A DNA stretch of 64,000 nucleotides from a bacterium. GTDB lineage: Bacteria; AUK180. Each line of letters opens with the position of its first letter. Position 1 is the stretch's first letter. Shown here one piece after another: positions 54,398 to 63,905 of this stretch. Location: contig JAGLGN010000014.1 in the NCBI GenBank assembly GCA_023144005.1, positions 1 to 64,000 on the forward strand, in the 5' to 3' direction. A program made the position numbers and the translations under genes. Below the pieces are notes generated by a model. The model searched no databases. It was not told the origin of the DNA and saw only the letters and a program-made list of their open reading frames with translations.

Positions 54398-54404
54398 CAT
54401 TCTA

Positions 54405-55103
54405 ATGAATATCATTACAATATTTTGGAAATCCATTTGGGAGCTAAGAGCAAAGATCCACAAAGATCCCTTGAGGGCAACAGGAAGAGATCTAAACCCG
54501 GAAGTTTATCCCCATCTTGCACAGGAGATCTCTGAGAAACTCCATTTGGTCGAGGGTGATTACCTTATTGATATCGGTTGTGCCAAGGGAGCATTAGACC
54601 TTTTGCTTTCTACAAAGGTTTCTTCGATTATGGCAACGGATTATTCTCAAAGCATGATAGATTGCGCAATAATGAGAAATTCTGCCAATAATATTGAGTT
54701 CCGGCAAGACAATGGCGAGAAGCTGAATCTCTTTTCACAGAAGTTTAATAAAATACTTATATATTCCGTATTTCATTATTTTTCCTCATTAACAAAGGTT
54801 AAAAACCTTCTAATTAAAATATTCGAGAAATTGCCAAGAGGTGGAGAGGTTCTCATCGGGGACCTACCGGATAAAAATAGAAGGCAATTGTTTCCAAGGA
54901 GATATTACTGCGAGCAGAAAGGTATTAAAAGAATAGTCGAATATATTGTCTTTTTTTTATCCTATCATCTCTGGCAATGGTTCACTAAGGATTCCCTTTC
55001 TGAAATATGTAAACAGATCGGTTTTGAATACAGCTTTCTCCCGCAGGAGACCGAACAACCCACGAGCAGAGACAGGTTTGATCTATGGCTGAAAAAGAAC
55101 TAA
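54405..55103 (+). CDS. Class I SAM-dependent methyltransferase
   Basis: 232 residues: motif I YLIDIGCAKGALDLL, motif II region MATDYSQSMID, acidic loop EFRQDNGEKLNL and GGEVLIGDLPDKN, typical of small-molecule or sugar methyltransferases (Methyltransf_11/25 type). Overlaps the following acyltransferase by 19 bp. Likely methylates a sugar or lipid of the glycan made by this locus; substrate unknown. Confidence 0.83.
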   Translation: MNIITIFWKSIWELRAKIHKDPLRATGRDLNPEVYPHLAQEISEKLHLVEGDYLIDIGCAKGALDLLLSTKVSSIMATDYSQSMIDCAIMRNSANNIEFRQDNGEKLNLFSQKFNKILIYSVFHYFSSLTKVKNLLIKIFEKLPRGGEVLIGDLPDKNRRQLFPRRYYCEQKGIKRIVEYIVFFLSYHLWQWFTKDSLSEICKQIGFEYSFLPQETEQPTSRDRFDLWLKKN

Positions 55104-56137
55104 AACCTCTGGATCCGGCCGGCGAGGATCTATGGAATGACTTCCTGAAGGAAAGAGAGCACACTTATTTTCATACACTTAAGTATATGAAATTTATTTG
55201 CCAAGTCTACCCTGACTTGAAAAGCGCTTATTCTATCCTGATGAGTGAAGGGGAGGCTCGGGGAATAATCCCCCTTTTCTACAGTCCCTCTATCTTCTGG
55301 GGGAAGAAGATCTCACCGGTTCAATTCAATATGTATGGCGGACCTTTGCTTGACGACCCCGGAGATATTGATATCGTCGCCAAGGAATTATTCACGCTTT
55401 TTCCAAAGAGCACCTATATTGCATTCAGGGATTATTATGGGCGGTTTCCTTCCTCAAGGCACAACAGGACGATCAATGCAGACGCTTATTTCACAATCGT
55501 TAAATTGAGCAAAAAAGAAAATTTAGCCAAACTGATCTATCGAGAGAGGTTTATTGAAAAGATCCGCTCACTTAAGAAAAATAATGCTCTATCATTTCGC
55601 AAGATCGGAAAAGATGAACTACATGATCTTTATTGTTTATCCGTAAAATTCTTTAAAAAACGATTTGGCGTTTCATCTTATCCTGAGAAGTACTTTGAGA
55701 TCATTTTAGATACTATCGTGAAAGGTGGAAATGGGGAATTGATCGGTTGCTTCTTAGACAAGAGATTAATAGCAGGAACATTTTTTATCAAATACAGAAA
55801 CTCCGCCATCTATATGTGGGGCTGTTACGATCTGGCATTGTCACATTTATCACCGATCGCACTCTTATTAGACCATCAGATAATTAAATTAGCCTCGGAG
55901 GGGTACAAAGAATTAGATCTGGGACAAACCCAAATTGGAAATCAAGGACTTCTTTTTTTCAAAGAGAACTTAGGCGGTGTACATAGAAAGTTAAATAAAG
56001 TGTACATCCCTAAGGCAAAAAGTTTTAGGATACCTGCGGGAGACAACTCGTTTTCTATTGCTAAAAATGTTTTCCGCGTCTTGCCAGACTGGTTAGTGAA
56101 AACCCTAACCCCCCTTATATTCAGACTCTATAGATAG
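55085..56137 (+). CDS. FemAB/BioF2-like GNAT acyltransferase
   Basis: 350 residues of the duplicated-GNAT FemAB-like type (Acetyltransf_6): N-terminal YFHTLKYMKFICQVYPDLKS, central basic region RSLKKNNALSFRK, and C-terminal LDLGQTQIGNQGLLFFKENLGG, where the Gx4-5F(K)E pattern is typical. These enzymes attach amino acids or acyl groups to peptidoglycan or surface glycans; in PEP-CTERM/exosortase loci similar proteins accompany polysaccharide genes. No exosortase is seen here. Confidence 0.8.
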   Translation: MAEKELKPLDPAGEDLWNDFLKEREHTYFHTLKYMKFICQVYPDLKSAYSILMSEGEARGIIPLFYSPSIFWGKKISPVQFNMYGGPLLDDPGDIDIVAKELFTLFPKSTYIAFRDYYGRFPSSRHNRTINADAYFTIVKLSKKENLAKLIYRERFIEKIRSLKKNNALSFRKIGKDELHDLYCLSVKFFKKRFGVSSYPEKYFEIILDTIVKGGNGELIGCFLDKRLIAGTFFIKYRNSAIYMWGCYDLALSHLSPIALLLDHQIIKLASEGYKELDLGQTQIGNQGLLFFKENLGGVHRKLNKVYIPKAKSFRIPAGDNSFSIAKNVFRVLPDWLVKTLTPLIFRLYR

Positions 56138-56237
56138 ATATGAAGTCCCCTGAATGAATATAGGGACGTTTTCCTACGGTACTATTATTATGCGGAGATG
56201 ATCATATTTCGCTTCTTGCTCTTCCATCAGATAACAC

Positions 56238-57389
56238 TCAGTTCTTATCGGCATTGATCGGTTCCGCCAGGATCTCTTTTGCCAATATCTCACCTACCTT
56301 ATGTTGACCGGCTAAATTCAGATGATAATCTACTGGATCGTAAAGGTCTTCCCCTGTACTTTCATAAGAGCTCCTCAAAACAGGAACGAAATTAAGGAAG
56401 TCGATTTGCTTATGCTGCAATACCTTAATGAATTCTGCTACGATAAGATCATCGATCTTAAGATCCTGCGGCTCCAGGTCCGGAACGGATTTACAAAAAG
56501 AAATATAATCCTGATTTGCCCCTTGAACCTGCATCATCGTGGGCAATATCAGGACTTTCAGTAAAATATTTTTTTGTCTGCATAGAGAAATGAGGTCATC
56601 TAATACCGCGGCATATTTATCAAACCATCTCGCCTGTTCAAGAGTTCTAAGCCATCTCACCTGCCCGATGTCCTGCCCAAGCATGGGGTTTGAAGAAAAA
56701 GTATTTTTCGGAACAAGGCGAAAATATATCATGGCAACCAGATTTGAATGCTCAACAAGCCACGGAAACGCTCTCCTTTTGGCCGGTAATATTATGGCTT
56801 TGCCATCTATAACTTCCACGCTCGGATAGTGATCATGAAATCCGATAAGATCAACAAGATCATTGCCCGTATAAAAAGTAAGCAGCGCCATATCCGGCTT
56901 TATAATATCACTGTTCTCTTTCAGAAAAAGGTACATCTGTTGGATAGACCAGCTCAATGTGCCGGAATTGATGACATTGTACGGGGAATCATCATGCTGG
57001 CGATTCAAAATACTTTCGGAAACATTAGGGAAAGTGTCATTTACTTTGCAATTGCCGTCCACGTGTGAATCGCCCAATACCAGGATGCGATATTCATTTT
57101 CCGCCTTTTCTCTAATTACATTTTCCTCTCTCAAGCCCTGGGCATTCGTCCGGTATATATAAAACCCTTCATCATATCGTGCGGTCTTTACATGAAGACG
57201 CGCGAATTTACTGTGCTTCATCCCATACTCTTTATCTGAAACGACACCCAGTTGATTCACATGGAAGAATTTACCATCATATTTCATTATATATGATGTG
57301 CGGAATAATGTTTCAAGTACAAGAAATAGTAATATCAGGAAACTCAGGATCCGAATGGTAATAAAAAGGTTTCTTATAAATTTTTCCAC
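56238..57389 (-). CDS. Membrane-anchored SGNH hydrolase-like protein
   Basis: 383 residues: one membrane segment (about 8-28), then an SGNH-type domain with RILVLGDSHVDGN (Ser nucleophile block), TFYTGNDLVDL (block III-like Asn) and DYHLNLAGQHKVG (catalytic DxxxN/LxxxGH region). Probably acts on acylated glycans in the periplasm like AlgX/PatB-type proteins. GTG start overlaps the comEC stop (TGAGTG), so it is translated downstream of the DNA-uptake cluster although its function fits the polysaccharide locus. Confidence 0.75.
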   Translation of the reverse strand: MEKFIRNLFITIRILSFLILLFLVLETLFRTSYIMKYDGKFFHVNQLGVVSDKEYGMKHSKFARLHVKTARYDEGFYIYRTNAQGLREENVIREKAENEYRILVLGDSHVDGNCKVNDTFPNVSESILNRQHDDSPYNVINSGTLSWSIQQMYLFLKENSDIIKPDMALLTFYTGNDLVDLIGFHDHYPSVEVIDGKAIILPAKRRAFPWLVEHSNLVAMIYFRLVPKNTFSSNPMLGQDIGQVRWLRTLEQARWFDKYAAVLDDLISLCRQKNILLKVLILPTMMQVQGANQDYISFCKSVPDLEPQDLKIDDLIVAEFIKVLQHKQIDFLNFVPVLRSSYESTGEDLYDPVDYHLNLAGQHKVGEILAKEILAEPINADKN

Positions 57390-60290
57390 TCAGAATTCAT
57401 GTTGAAGATCCGCGATCTCCATATCGCCAGAGGAATTGCCGGAGGTAAATCTCAGTAATTTGCCGTCACATATCTTATATCTTACATAACCCACTGAGAG
57501 ATCATAGAAGTTGGTGCCGGCCTTATCCTTCAGATAACTAAAATCCTTCTGGAATTGAGCTAACTCCTTGCCCTTGTTGAAATAATCTATATGAAAAAGC
57601 ATGTCCATGGGCAATGCGAGATTCAGCATATCCTTGAGTTTGTAGTTATACAGGAAGCGTGTGGGCATAAGGACCACATCGACCTTATCGAAATACTGCT
57701 TGTATGACATCAGTTTATCCACTTCCCCCCTGTCCAGATCAGCGGCTAATAAAAACTGTTTTCTTGAGATCTCAATACCCTTTTTCTTCAAGATATAGTC
57801 CGCTTTGAGTACCATATTATCCTGAAAATAGTCCTCTTTGTCGCTGCTTTCCGGGTAGATAGCATATATCTCAAACACATATTCACTATTCCCCACCTTC
57901 TTACTCTCTCTTAGAATATAATCACCCGCCTTTACCACGACATGGGGTATTTTGCTGGACATTAGGGTGTTGCTTACCTTCTGACACGTTTCATATCTGC
58001 TTTTTACCCAATAAGCCTGGCCTCTTTCCAGTAAATACTCATTATCAGTAGATTTCAAGAAATCTTCATAGCTAGATGCGGATGCTTTTTGCACATCTGT
58101 GGGAATATAGACCTTCCCCACGGGGTATTCCCTCAGTATTGTGGTAACCGCCGAGTTATTATCCTGAGAATAATCCGTCAGGATCAGATCGTCTATACGG
58201 TTGATACCGTAAGACATCAAAATGCTCATGACCACACGGTCGGCCTCGTCCCACTCCCTTCTGTTATAGAGAGAATGCTTACCTGCATTTATCAGCACAT
58301 TTCTTCCCGAAGGCGTTTTGATGAAAACGACATTGCCCTTTGAAAGGGAAAAGAAGGTTATATCAACTTCATTATCCCTTTTTGTGGGTATCAGCAGAAG
58401 TATGGAGCCCAGCAGGACAATAGCGATTATGATCGCGGGCAGAAACTTAAATATACGCGCCCTCTTATCATGTTTCTGTTTGAATACCGTCAATTTATAT
58501 TTATAGTCAAGCCACTTACTTTTGATATACGGAAGATTGATAATGATAAGCAGCGCCACAAAATAGAATATCAGCCCGCCGAAGGTGAACTTCTTCACAT
58601 ACGGATATGGGAAAGTGGTCGAAAAGAAATGCGCGGACTGTATAAAGAGCTTCAACAGCAGATAATTAGCGGCATTGATGAACAGTCCCATATATATCCC
58701 TACAACGGGTATCAGAGACAGAATTGCCGCGATCATCCCCAATTGGACATTGATGCCGATGAGGGGTATGGCGATGTAATTGGCGTACATACCCGCAATT
58801 GGATATCTGCCAAAATAATATGCGGAAAGCGGGATCATCATTCCCAGCTGTATCGCAAATTGTGCCGATATGAAGGATATCAGCCAAGGCGGCATCTTTC
58901 TGTAGGATGGAGCGGCAAGCTGCTTTTTTTCCTCAAATTTATTGGATAAATACAAAAACACCCCGGAAGCGGCAAAAAATCCCCACAGAAACAGTGAATT
59001 AAAGAAATAGCTCTTGAAGATGATGATAAGCGCGGTGAAGGAGGCGAAAACAAAGCAAGCCGCCCAAAAGGTATATCCGATCAGATACTTCTTGAAAATA
59101 TCATCCAGAAACGGCGTGATAAGGACAAGTGATAGCACCGCCCCAAACGATAGAGTAAAGGATGCTTCTCTCAATAGAAGCGGGTTCACAAATAATATCA
59201 TAAGAGCGGCAACGGAAATACCCACCTCGATCGAGGTTCGCAGCCCCTTGCCGGAAAGAACCCATGCCATCAGCACGGCGCTATTCATTATTACGGCCCG
59301 CAAAGTGGATGGCCGTCCGCCGGTGATTATCGCGAATATCACTAAAAAGAGTATCGTAATAATTGCATAAACTCTTCTGGGAACCCCTATCAGTGAGAAT
59401 ATCCCGACAAAGAATATCATAAGGATCGTAACATGAAGCCCCGACACGGCCAGTACATGATTCACACCCGCCCTTTTGAACTCATCCTTTATCTGATATC
59501 GGGCATCAGGCAGGAAGATCCCGTCCATGCCGTATCTCAACCCCAGGGTAATACCGCCTAAAAATGCCGACTCCGGGTATTTCACCGTTCTTCGAATGGT
59601 TTTCAGGAATTTCTGTTTGATACCCAATGAGAAGGCGACAAAAGGATTCTTCTTCGTCAGCTCATCGGGGGTGATGCGCGACGCATCCTTGAAATACGCA
59701 GTATAATATACTCCGGTGCTTTCCAGAAATTTTCTATAATCAAAGCCGCCCGGATTCGTTGCTTTCTGCGGCCTCTTCAAGTCCGTTTCAAAAGTGATAT
59801 AGTGCCCGTATGAGAGAAATTCCGGGAATTTCCCCTTCTTGAATGAATAATTAAGAAGTATCTTGCCCTTTTTCACTTCTTTCGAACGGGCGCCGTTAAC
59901 TGAGATCTTCAGGGGCTTGACATATACCCGCATCCGATTTTCAAAATACTCGGGTTCTCTGTACACATAACCTTCGACCGTTGCGGATATTTTGTCTTCT
60001 CCTCCGGTAACGGTCAGTATATGCCCTTTTCTATCGATATTCAGAGCATTGTGTGTAAAAGCCAATCCCAACACAAAGGGCAAAAGGTAAAAGGCCATCA
60101 GCATAGGTATCTTCTTGATATACCCCCAGCGCTTATAAGAATAAAACCCCACTGCGATAGCCGCGAGAAGAACGACGGCAGAAAGGATGAAAAGAAAAAA
60201 CGGAGAGGCCAGAGGGAAGACACCGAAACTGATGAGTATGCCGAGGACAAAGAACAATGTAAAGAGGTAGAGTTTATTTTCCCAATACAT
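57390..60290 (-). CDS. comEC: ComEC/Rec2-like DNA channel with degenerate metallo-beta-lactamase domain
   Basis: 966 residues: N-terminal DUF4131-like region, central competence domain with the ComEC signature GRPSTLRAVIMNSAVLMAW and LREASFTLSFGAVLSLV, ten or so membrane helices, then a C-terminal metallo-beta-lactamase-like domain (~675-966). In active ComEC this last domain carries an HxHxDH-type metal site; here the corresponding stretch reads DDLILTDYSQDNNSAV, lacking the histidines. ComEC moves single-stranded DNA across the inner membrane during natural transformation. The ATG overlaps the stop of the 49-aa gene (TAATG). Confidence 0.92.
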   Translation of the reverse strand: MYWENKLYLFTLFFVLGILISFGVFPLASPFFLFILSAVVLLAAIAVGFYSYKRWGYIKKIPMLMAFYLLPFVLGLAFTHNALNIDRKGHILTVTGGEDKISATVEGYVYREPEYFENRMRVYVKPLKISVNGARSKEVKKGKILLNYSFKKGKFPEFLSYGHYITFETDLKRPQKATNPGGFDYRKFLESTGVYYTAYFKDASRITPDELTKKNPFVAFSLGIKQKFLKTIRRTVKYPESAFLGGITLGLRYGMDGIFLPDARYQIKDEFKRAGVNHVLAVSGLHVTILMIFFVGIFSLIGVPRRVYAIITILFLVIFAIITGGRPSTLRAVIMNSAVLMAWVLSGKGLRTSIEVGISVAALMILFVNPLLLREASFTLSFGAVLSLVLITPFLDDIFKKYLIGYTFWAACFVFASFTALIIIFKSYFFNSLFLWGFFAASGVFLYLSNKFEEKKQLAAPSYRKMPPWLISFISAQFAIQLGMMIPLSAYYFGRYPIAGMYANYIAIPLIGINVQLGMIAAILSLIPVVGIYMGLFINAANYLLLKLFIQSAHFFSTTFPYPYVKKFTFGGLIFYFVALLIIINLPYIKSKWLDYKYKLTVFKQKHDKRARIFKFLPAIIIAIVLLGSILLLIPTKRDNEVDITFFSLSKGNVVFIKTPSGRNVLINAGKHSLYNRREWDEADRVVMSILMSYGINRIDDLILTDYSQDNNSAVTTILREYPVGKVYIPTDVQKASASSYEDFLKSTDNEYLLERGQAYWVKSRYETCQKVSNTLMSSKIPHVVVKAGDYILRESKKVGNSEYVFEIYAIYPESSDKEDYFQDNMVLKADYILKKKGIEISRKQFLLAADLDRGEVDKLMSYKQYFDKVDVVLMPTRFLYNYKLKDMLNLALPMDMLFHIDYFNKGKELAQFQKDFSYLKDKAGTNFYDLSVGYVRYKICDGKLLRFTSGNSSGDMEIADLQHEF

Positions 60291-60439
60291 TATTTTTCTT
60301 CCAAAAACCCGTAATACGATTCATTGGACCTGAGATTTCCCTCGATCGTATAATTCTTATCAAAGGCCAGAACCAGGATCGCGGCAATCGCAATGATAAT
60401 TATTCCTATTAAAATAAAGGTCTTCTTTCCTTTTTTCAT
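60290..60439 (-). CDS. Small single-pass membrane protein (49 aa)
   Basis: Found by reading between the two large genes: ATG at 60437-60439, stop TAA at 60290-60292. Basic N-terminus (MKKGKK), one membrane helix (7-25, rich in Ile/Ala/Leu), then a short polar tail (DKNYTIEGNLRSNESYYGF). GGAG lies 6 nt before the ATG. The start overlaps the stop of the upstream gene and its own stop overlaps the comEC start, both as TAATG, so it is translationally coupled on both sides. Function unknown; an accessory of ComEC or the barrel is likely from context. Confidence 0.75.
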   Translation of the reverse strand: MKKGKKTFILIGIIIIAIAAILVLAFDKNYTIEGNLRSNESYYGFLEEK

Positions 60440-62430
60440 TAACTTCTCCAGTCAAGATAGAATTTGAAAGCCCTCTGCGGAACCGTATTATCAGCCCTTG
60501 CCGAATTGTCCTGAATATAATACCTTCTTTTGTACCCTATTTTCAGCTTCAGATTCTTTCTCCAGAGGTTTTTGCTGTAATCAACAGACCACTCCCGGTA
60601 TTCCTCTGAGGTGGATGAGTCCGACTTCCTGTAAATATTATTGTCCGTGGATTTAAATGAGAACAGGAATGTACCCAGAGCGGGTTTCCAGTTCGCCTTC
60701 AGCTGATAGGATGCGTTGGCCTTTCTCTGAGGCAGTGAATGTTCCATATAGGTATTGAAGCGGTAAACGCCTGTCAGGCGTAATTTCTCGGATAGATTGT
60801 AATTAAAAGTCACATAAGTCCTGGTGCTTTTGTCCGATTCGGAATAATCCGTAATATATGAATCATTCAAGTCCCTTGCCAGATCGTTATCTTTGTACCG
60901 CTGCGTCACCGCCATATCAACGAGCGGTGTTATAGGATATTGAAATTTTACCGAGCCGTCGAAATTGGTCTGAAGGGTTGAATAATATCTCCAGATATCC
61001 GCTTTGGGAGTGATCTCTAATTTCCCCAATTTTAAAAGCGCATCGAATTTAATGCCCCTTTCGTTCTGGGCGGAAAGCTCCGCAGGAGATTCATATGTAG
61101 CGAATGTATATGAGTAGGGATTTTCAAATTCCCTGTGGAAATCCCTGTAAATAAAATTGATCCGCGCGGTTTTCTTTTTCATGGTCATCTTCAATAAGAA
61201 GCCGTGAGCGCCGGATTCCAATTGCCCGAATTCCGCCTGAATAGCCGATTTTTTAAAAGGAGTCCACCGCATATTCAATCCCCATACCCATGCATCGAAC
61301 ATGTCTTCAGAGTAATTATTCGGCTTGTAGAGATCAGAGGCATAGATCTCCTTATTATGATAAACGGTCATTCCGATAAAATTGTCCTCTCCGCCGATTC
61401 GCATATGTCCGCCGAAAATGGTCTTGTTGACATAATTCGGAATGGAAAGAGCGATCGTGTCTTCGTCGAAATCGGTCTCTGAATACGCCGATTCATCCGC
61501 GCTGAAATCAGCCGAACTGACCAGAAGATGCGAATACTGATAGAGCTTGTCCTGTATCTGTGACGCGAAGATGAAAATCTCCGCCGGTCCCAGCACCGTT
61601 CGCATGCCGGCACCCAGGAGATTCAGATTAAAATCGGAAGTAACATCACTTGAACGGTCTCCTTTGAAGCCGTAGAGATTTTTGTTATCGGATTCATTAA
61701 AGACCACGCCAAGGCCGAAGCCCGCCATGTAATTTCCCGTGATCAATTGGAAGTTCTTTGTATTCCAATTTATAAATACCTTAGGCAGGGGCCATATTGT
61801 TTTCTTCGGGTCAACTATCACTTCGCCGGGCTGAAGGAAGATCTCGCCGTTTTCATCATAGGTAACAGGCCCGTCATATTCCTCAAAGCTGTATGTAGCG
61901 TATCTGCGTTCCTGAAGAATTCCTATATCCAATACCTTTCCGAGGCGGAAGCGGTACTTGAACTGTACATAGGGCGTTTCTTCCGATTTGGTCGTGGAAG
62001 AGACCTCGTCCCGGAATTTAAAGTTGAGGTCCGTTTTCCTTTTCAATACCTTCTTACCCTTGACCTTCTTTATCTTGACTGGAGGAATGATACGCATAAA
62101 TCCCTCAACAAAACTGAAGTCGGTACGCCCAAGGATCTTTTTGAGCGGCTTGTCATCTTTAAATGGCCGGTTCTTGATGATCTCATTAGCGATCTCAAGG
62201 TTTACCTTGGGAAGCCGTAACAGCTCGCTCTTGGGAGCGCTATTGACCTCTATCGGATTTGAGAAGAGTTCCCAAAGCATAATATACTGCTCTTGATCGA
62301 TATCTCCGGACTCGTAGAGATCCGCGATCTCGTCTTCCGTAGATATGGGTATCGAAAGATCATAATCCTGAGCAAATGCAAAAGAGGCCAAAAACAAAAC
62401 GATCAGAAATAGTATTCTACCTTTCATCAT
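60439..62430 (-). CDS. Helix-hairpin-helix protein fused to an outer-membrane beta-barrel
   Basis: 663 residues: signal peptide (MMKGRILFLIVLFLASFAFA), then a ComEA-like helix-hairpin-helix region (~55-110: PIEVNSAPKSELLRLPKVN...ANEIIKNRPF...KKILGRTDFSFVEGFMRII), a basic linker (KIKKVKGKKVLKRK at ~117-132) and a C-terminal beta-barrel of ~500 residues with alternating aromatic strands, ending AFKFYLDWRS. HHH domains of this type bind double-stranded DNA in ComEA. Overlaps the upstream barrel/ComEA gene by 4 bp (ATGA). Confidence 0.82.
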   Translation of the reverse strand: MMKGRILFLIVLFLASFAFAQDYDLSIPISTEDEIADLYESGDIDQEQYIMLWELFSNPIEVNSAPKSELLRLPKVNLEIANEIIKNRPFKDDKPLKKILGRTDFSFVEGFMRIIPPVKIKKVKGKKVLKRKTDLNFKFRDEVSSTTKSEETPYVQFKYRFRLGKVLDIGILQERRYATYSFEEYDGPVTYDENGEIFLQPGEVIVDPKKTIWPLPKVFINWNTKNFQLITGNYMAGFGLGVVFNESDNKNLYGFKGDRSSDVTSDFNLNLLGAGMRTVLGPAEIFIFASQIQDKLYQYSHLLVSSADFSADESAYSETDFDEDTIALSIPNYVNKTIFGGHMRIGGEDNFIGMTVYHNKEIYASDLYKPNNYSEDMFDAWVWGLNMRWTPFKKSAIQAEFGQLESGAHGFLLKMTMKKKTARINFIYRDFHREFENPYSYTFATYESPAELSAQNERGIKFDALLKLGKLEITPKADIWRYYSTLQTNFDGSVKFQYPITPLVDMAVTQRYKDNDLARDLNDSYITDYSESDKSTRTYVTFNYNLSEKLRLTGVYRFNTYMEHSLPQRKANASYQLKANWKPALGTFLFSFKSTDNNIYRKSDSSTSEEYREWSVDYSKNLWRKNLKLKIGYKRRYYIQDNSARADNTVPQRAFKFYLDWRS

Positions 62431-63905
62431 TCACCTCCCTGTCCATTGTCAACAGCTGGATCGTATTCTCCCGTTTTTATCATATTTCTCATATTCTCAA
62501 AGGTCTTGGGGCCTATTCTGGGAACATTCATAATATCCTCTATGTTCTTAAATCCGCCGTTTTGCTTCCTGTAGGAAAGAATGTTCGCCGCTGTCTTCAC
62601 TCCTACGCGCGGAAGTTTCTGCAGCTCCGCACTGTCCGCGGAGTTGATATCTATTAGCGGTCCGCTGTAAGAGGTCTTCGAGGCGGTGGAAGTGGACGAG
62701 GAACTGCGTGACGGTACAATTTGAGACGATGACTCATATTTACTGCCAACGGTAATATAGGACCGTATTTTTTCAACGGTCTTAGCGCCGATCCTGGAGA
62801 CATTCTGCAGGTCTTCCACTCTTCTGAACGGCCCGTTCACCTTCCGGTATTCCACTATACGCTCTGCCGTCTTACTGCCGATACCCGGGATCGCGGATAG
62901 CTCCTCCGCATTTGCGAGGTTAATATTTATCCTGCCGTTGATCACCGAGAGTTCGGGTTTGGATTCTTTGTTTCCGAGTCCAAAGGCAAAGGTATGTGTG
63001 GCGCCCAGCTCCGGATGTACCTTCAAGGCGTATGAAACCGCCATACCGCCACCGTAAATACCGAGACCGGCAGAATAGGAAAGACGCTCCGAGTGAAGAT
63101 ATTCAATGCCGCCGAATAGAGCAAAGTTATCCGTCATATCATACTTGATGCCAAAATGATATTCGGAATAGAGGTCCCGTTTAGCCGCGAAATTTTCCAG
63201 ATATGCGTCATAGTCGGCAAAATCACCGACCGCCTCTTCTATCTCCGCTTCCTCGGCGTCGGTATAGCTCCCGAGTCCGTAAGTATGTTTCAGAAACGAT
63301 GCGGGAATATTTGCGATCAAATTGAAATAAATATTCAATTGTACAAATGGCGTATATGATACCCCTATGCCGACATCCCTCGCCATGTATTCCTGGCCGA
63401 TATACGGCGCCGAAACATTTCTGAATCTTGCTCCGAAATAAAGTTCCTGATTTACAAAAAGCACCATTCCCATATCCAGGGCAAGTGTGGATGCCGAACC
63501 GATCTCATCGATAACGACACTCATATATTTCCCTTTGAAGCCAAGTGCGAAATTAGAGCCCACATTAAAGGCGCCGGCGAATTGTATCTGCTGCTCCGCA
63601 TACAGCCATGAGCCGAATTTTATAAGGTTCAGGCCCATTGTCATGGAACCGAAGCGCTTAATATAATTTGCTGAGGTATTTGCGAGCTCATCCATGCCGT
63701 AGAGCCGGGATGTGGTAAAATTCAAATGGACATTCTCCAGATAGGCCAGCATGGCGGGATTATTGTATATCGCCTCCGGGCCCATAAGGACCAGATTTGC
63801 TCCGCCGGTAGCGAGGTTCAGGGGCATATTCCCCTCAAATTCAAAGGCAGTCCATCCATTGGCGGCCAGAATGATCGCGCAAACTACTATTATTATTTTT
63901 TTCAT
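62427..63905 (-). CDS. PorV-like beta-barrel fused to two ComEA-type HHH domains
   Basis: 492 residues: signal peptide (MKKIIIVVCAIILAANGWTA); a PorV/UPF0164-like barrel (~20-310) with NLATGGANLVLMGPEAIYNNPA; first ComEA domain (~320-385) with ININLANAEELSAIPGIGSK and VSRIGAKTVEKI; a Ser/Thr-rich linker (~388-415); second ComEA domain (~420-480) with IDINSADSAELQKLPRVGVK and VPRIGPKTFENM. ComEA binds incoming DNA in the periplasm in transformable bacteria. AGGGGG precedes the ATG. First gene of the cluster leading to comEC; a TTGAGA/17 bp/TTATAA promoter may lie at about 63947-63975. Confidence 0.88.
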   Translation of the reverse strand: MKKIIIVVCAIILAANGWTAFEFEGNMPLNLATGGANLVLMGPEAIYNNPAMLAYLENVHLNFTTSRLYGMDELANTSANYIKRFGSMTMGLNLIKFGSWLYAEQQIQFAGAFNVGSNFALGFKGKYMSVVIDEIGSASTLALDMGMVLFVNQELYFGARFRNVSAPYIGQEYMARDVGIGVSYTPFVQLNIYFNLIANIPASFLKHTYGLGSYTDAEEAEIEEAVGDFADYDAYLENFAAKRDLYSEYHFGIKYDMTDNFALFGGIEYLHSERLSYSAGLGIYGGGMAVSYALKVHPELGATHTFAFGLGNKESKPELSVINGRININLANAEELSAIPGIGSKTAERIVEYRKVNGPFRRVEDLQNVSRIGAKTVEKIRSYITVGSKYESSSQIVPSRSSSSTSTASKTSYSGPLIDINSADSAELQKLPRVGVKTAANILSYRKQNGGFKNIEDIMNVPRIGPKTFENMRNMIKTGEYDPAVDNGQGGE

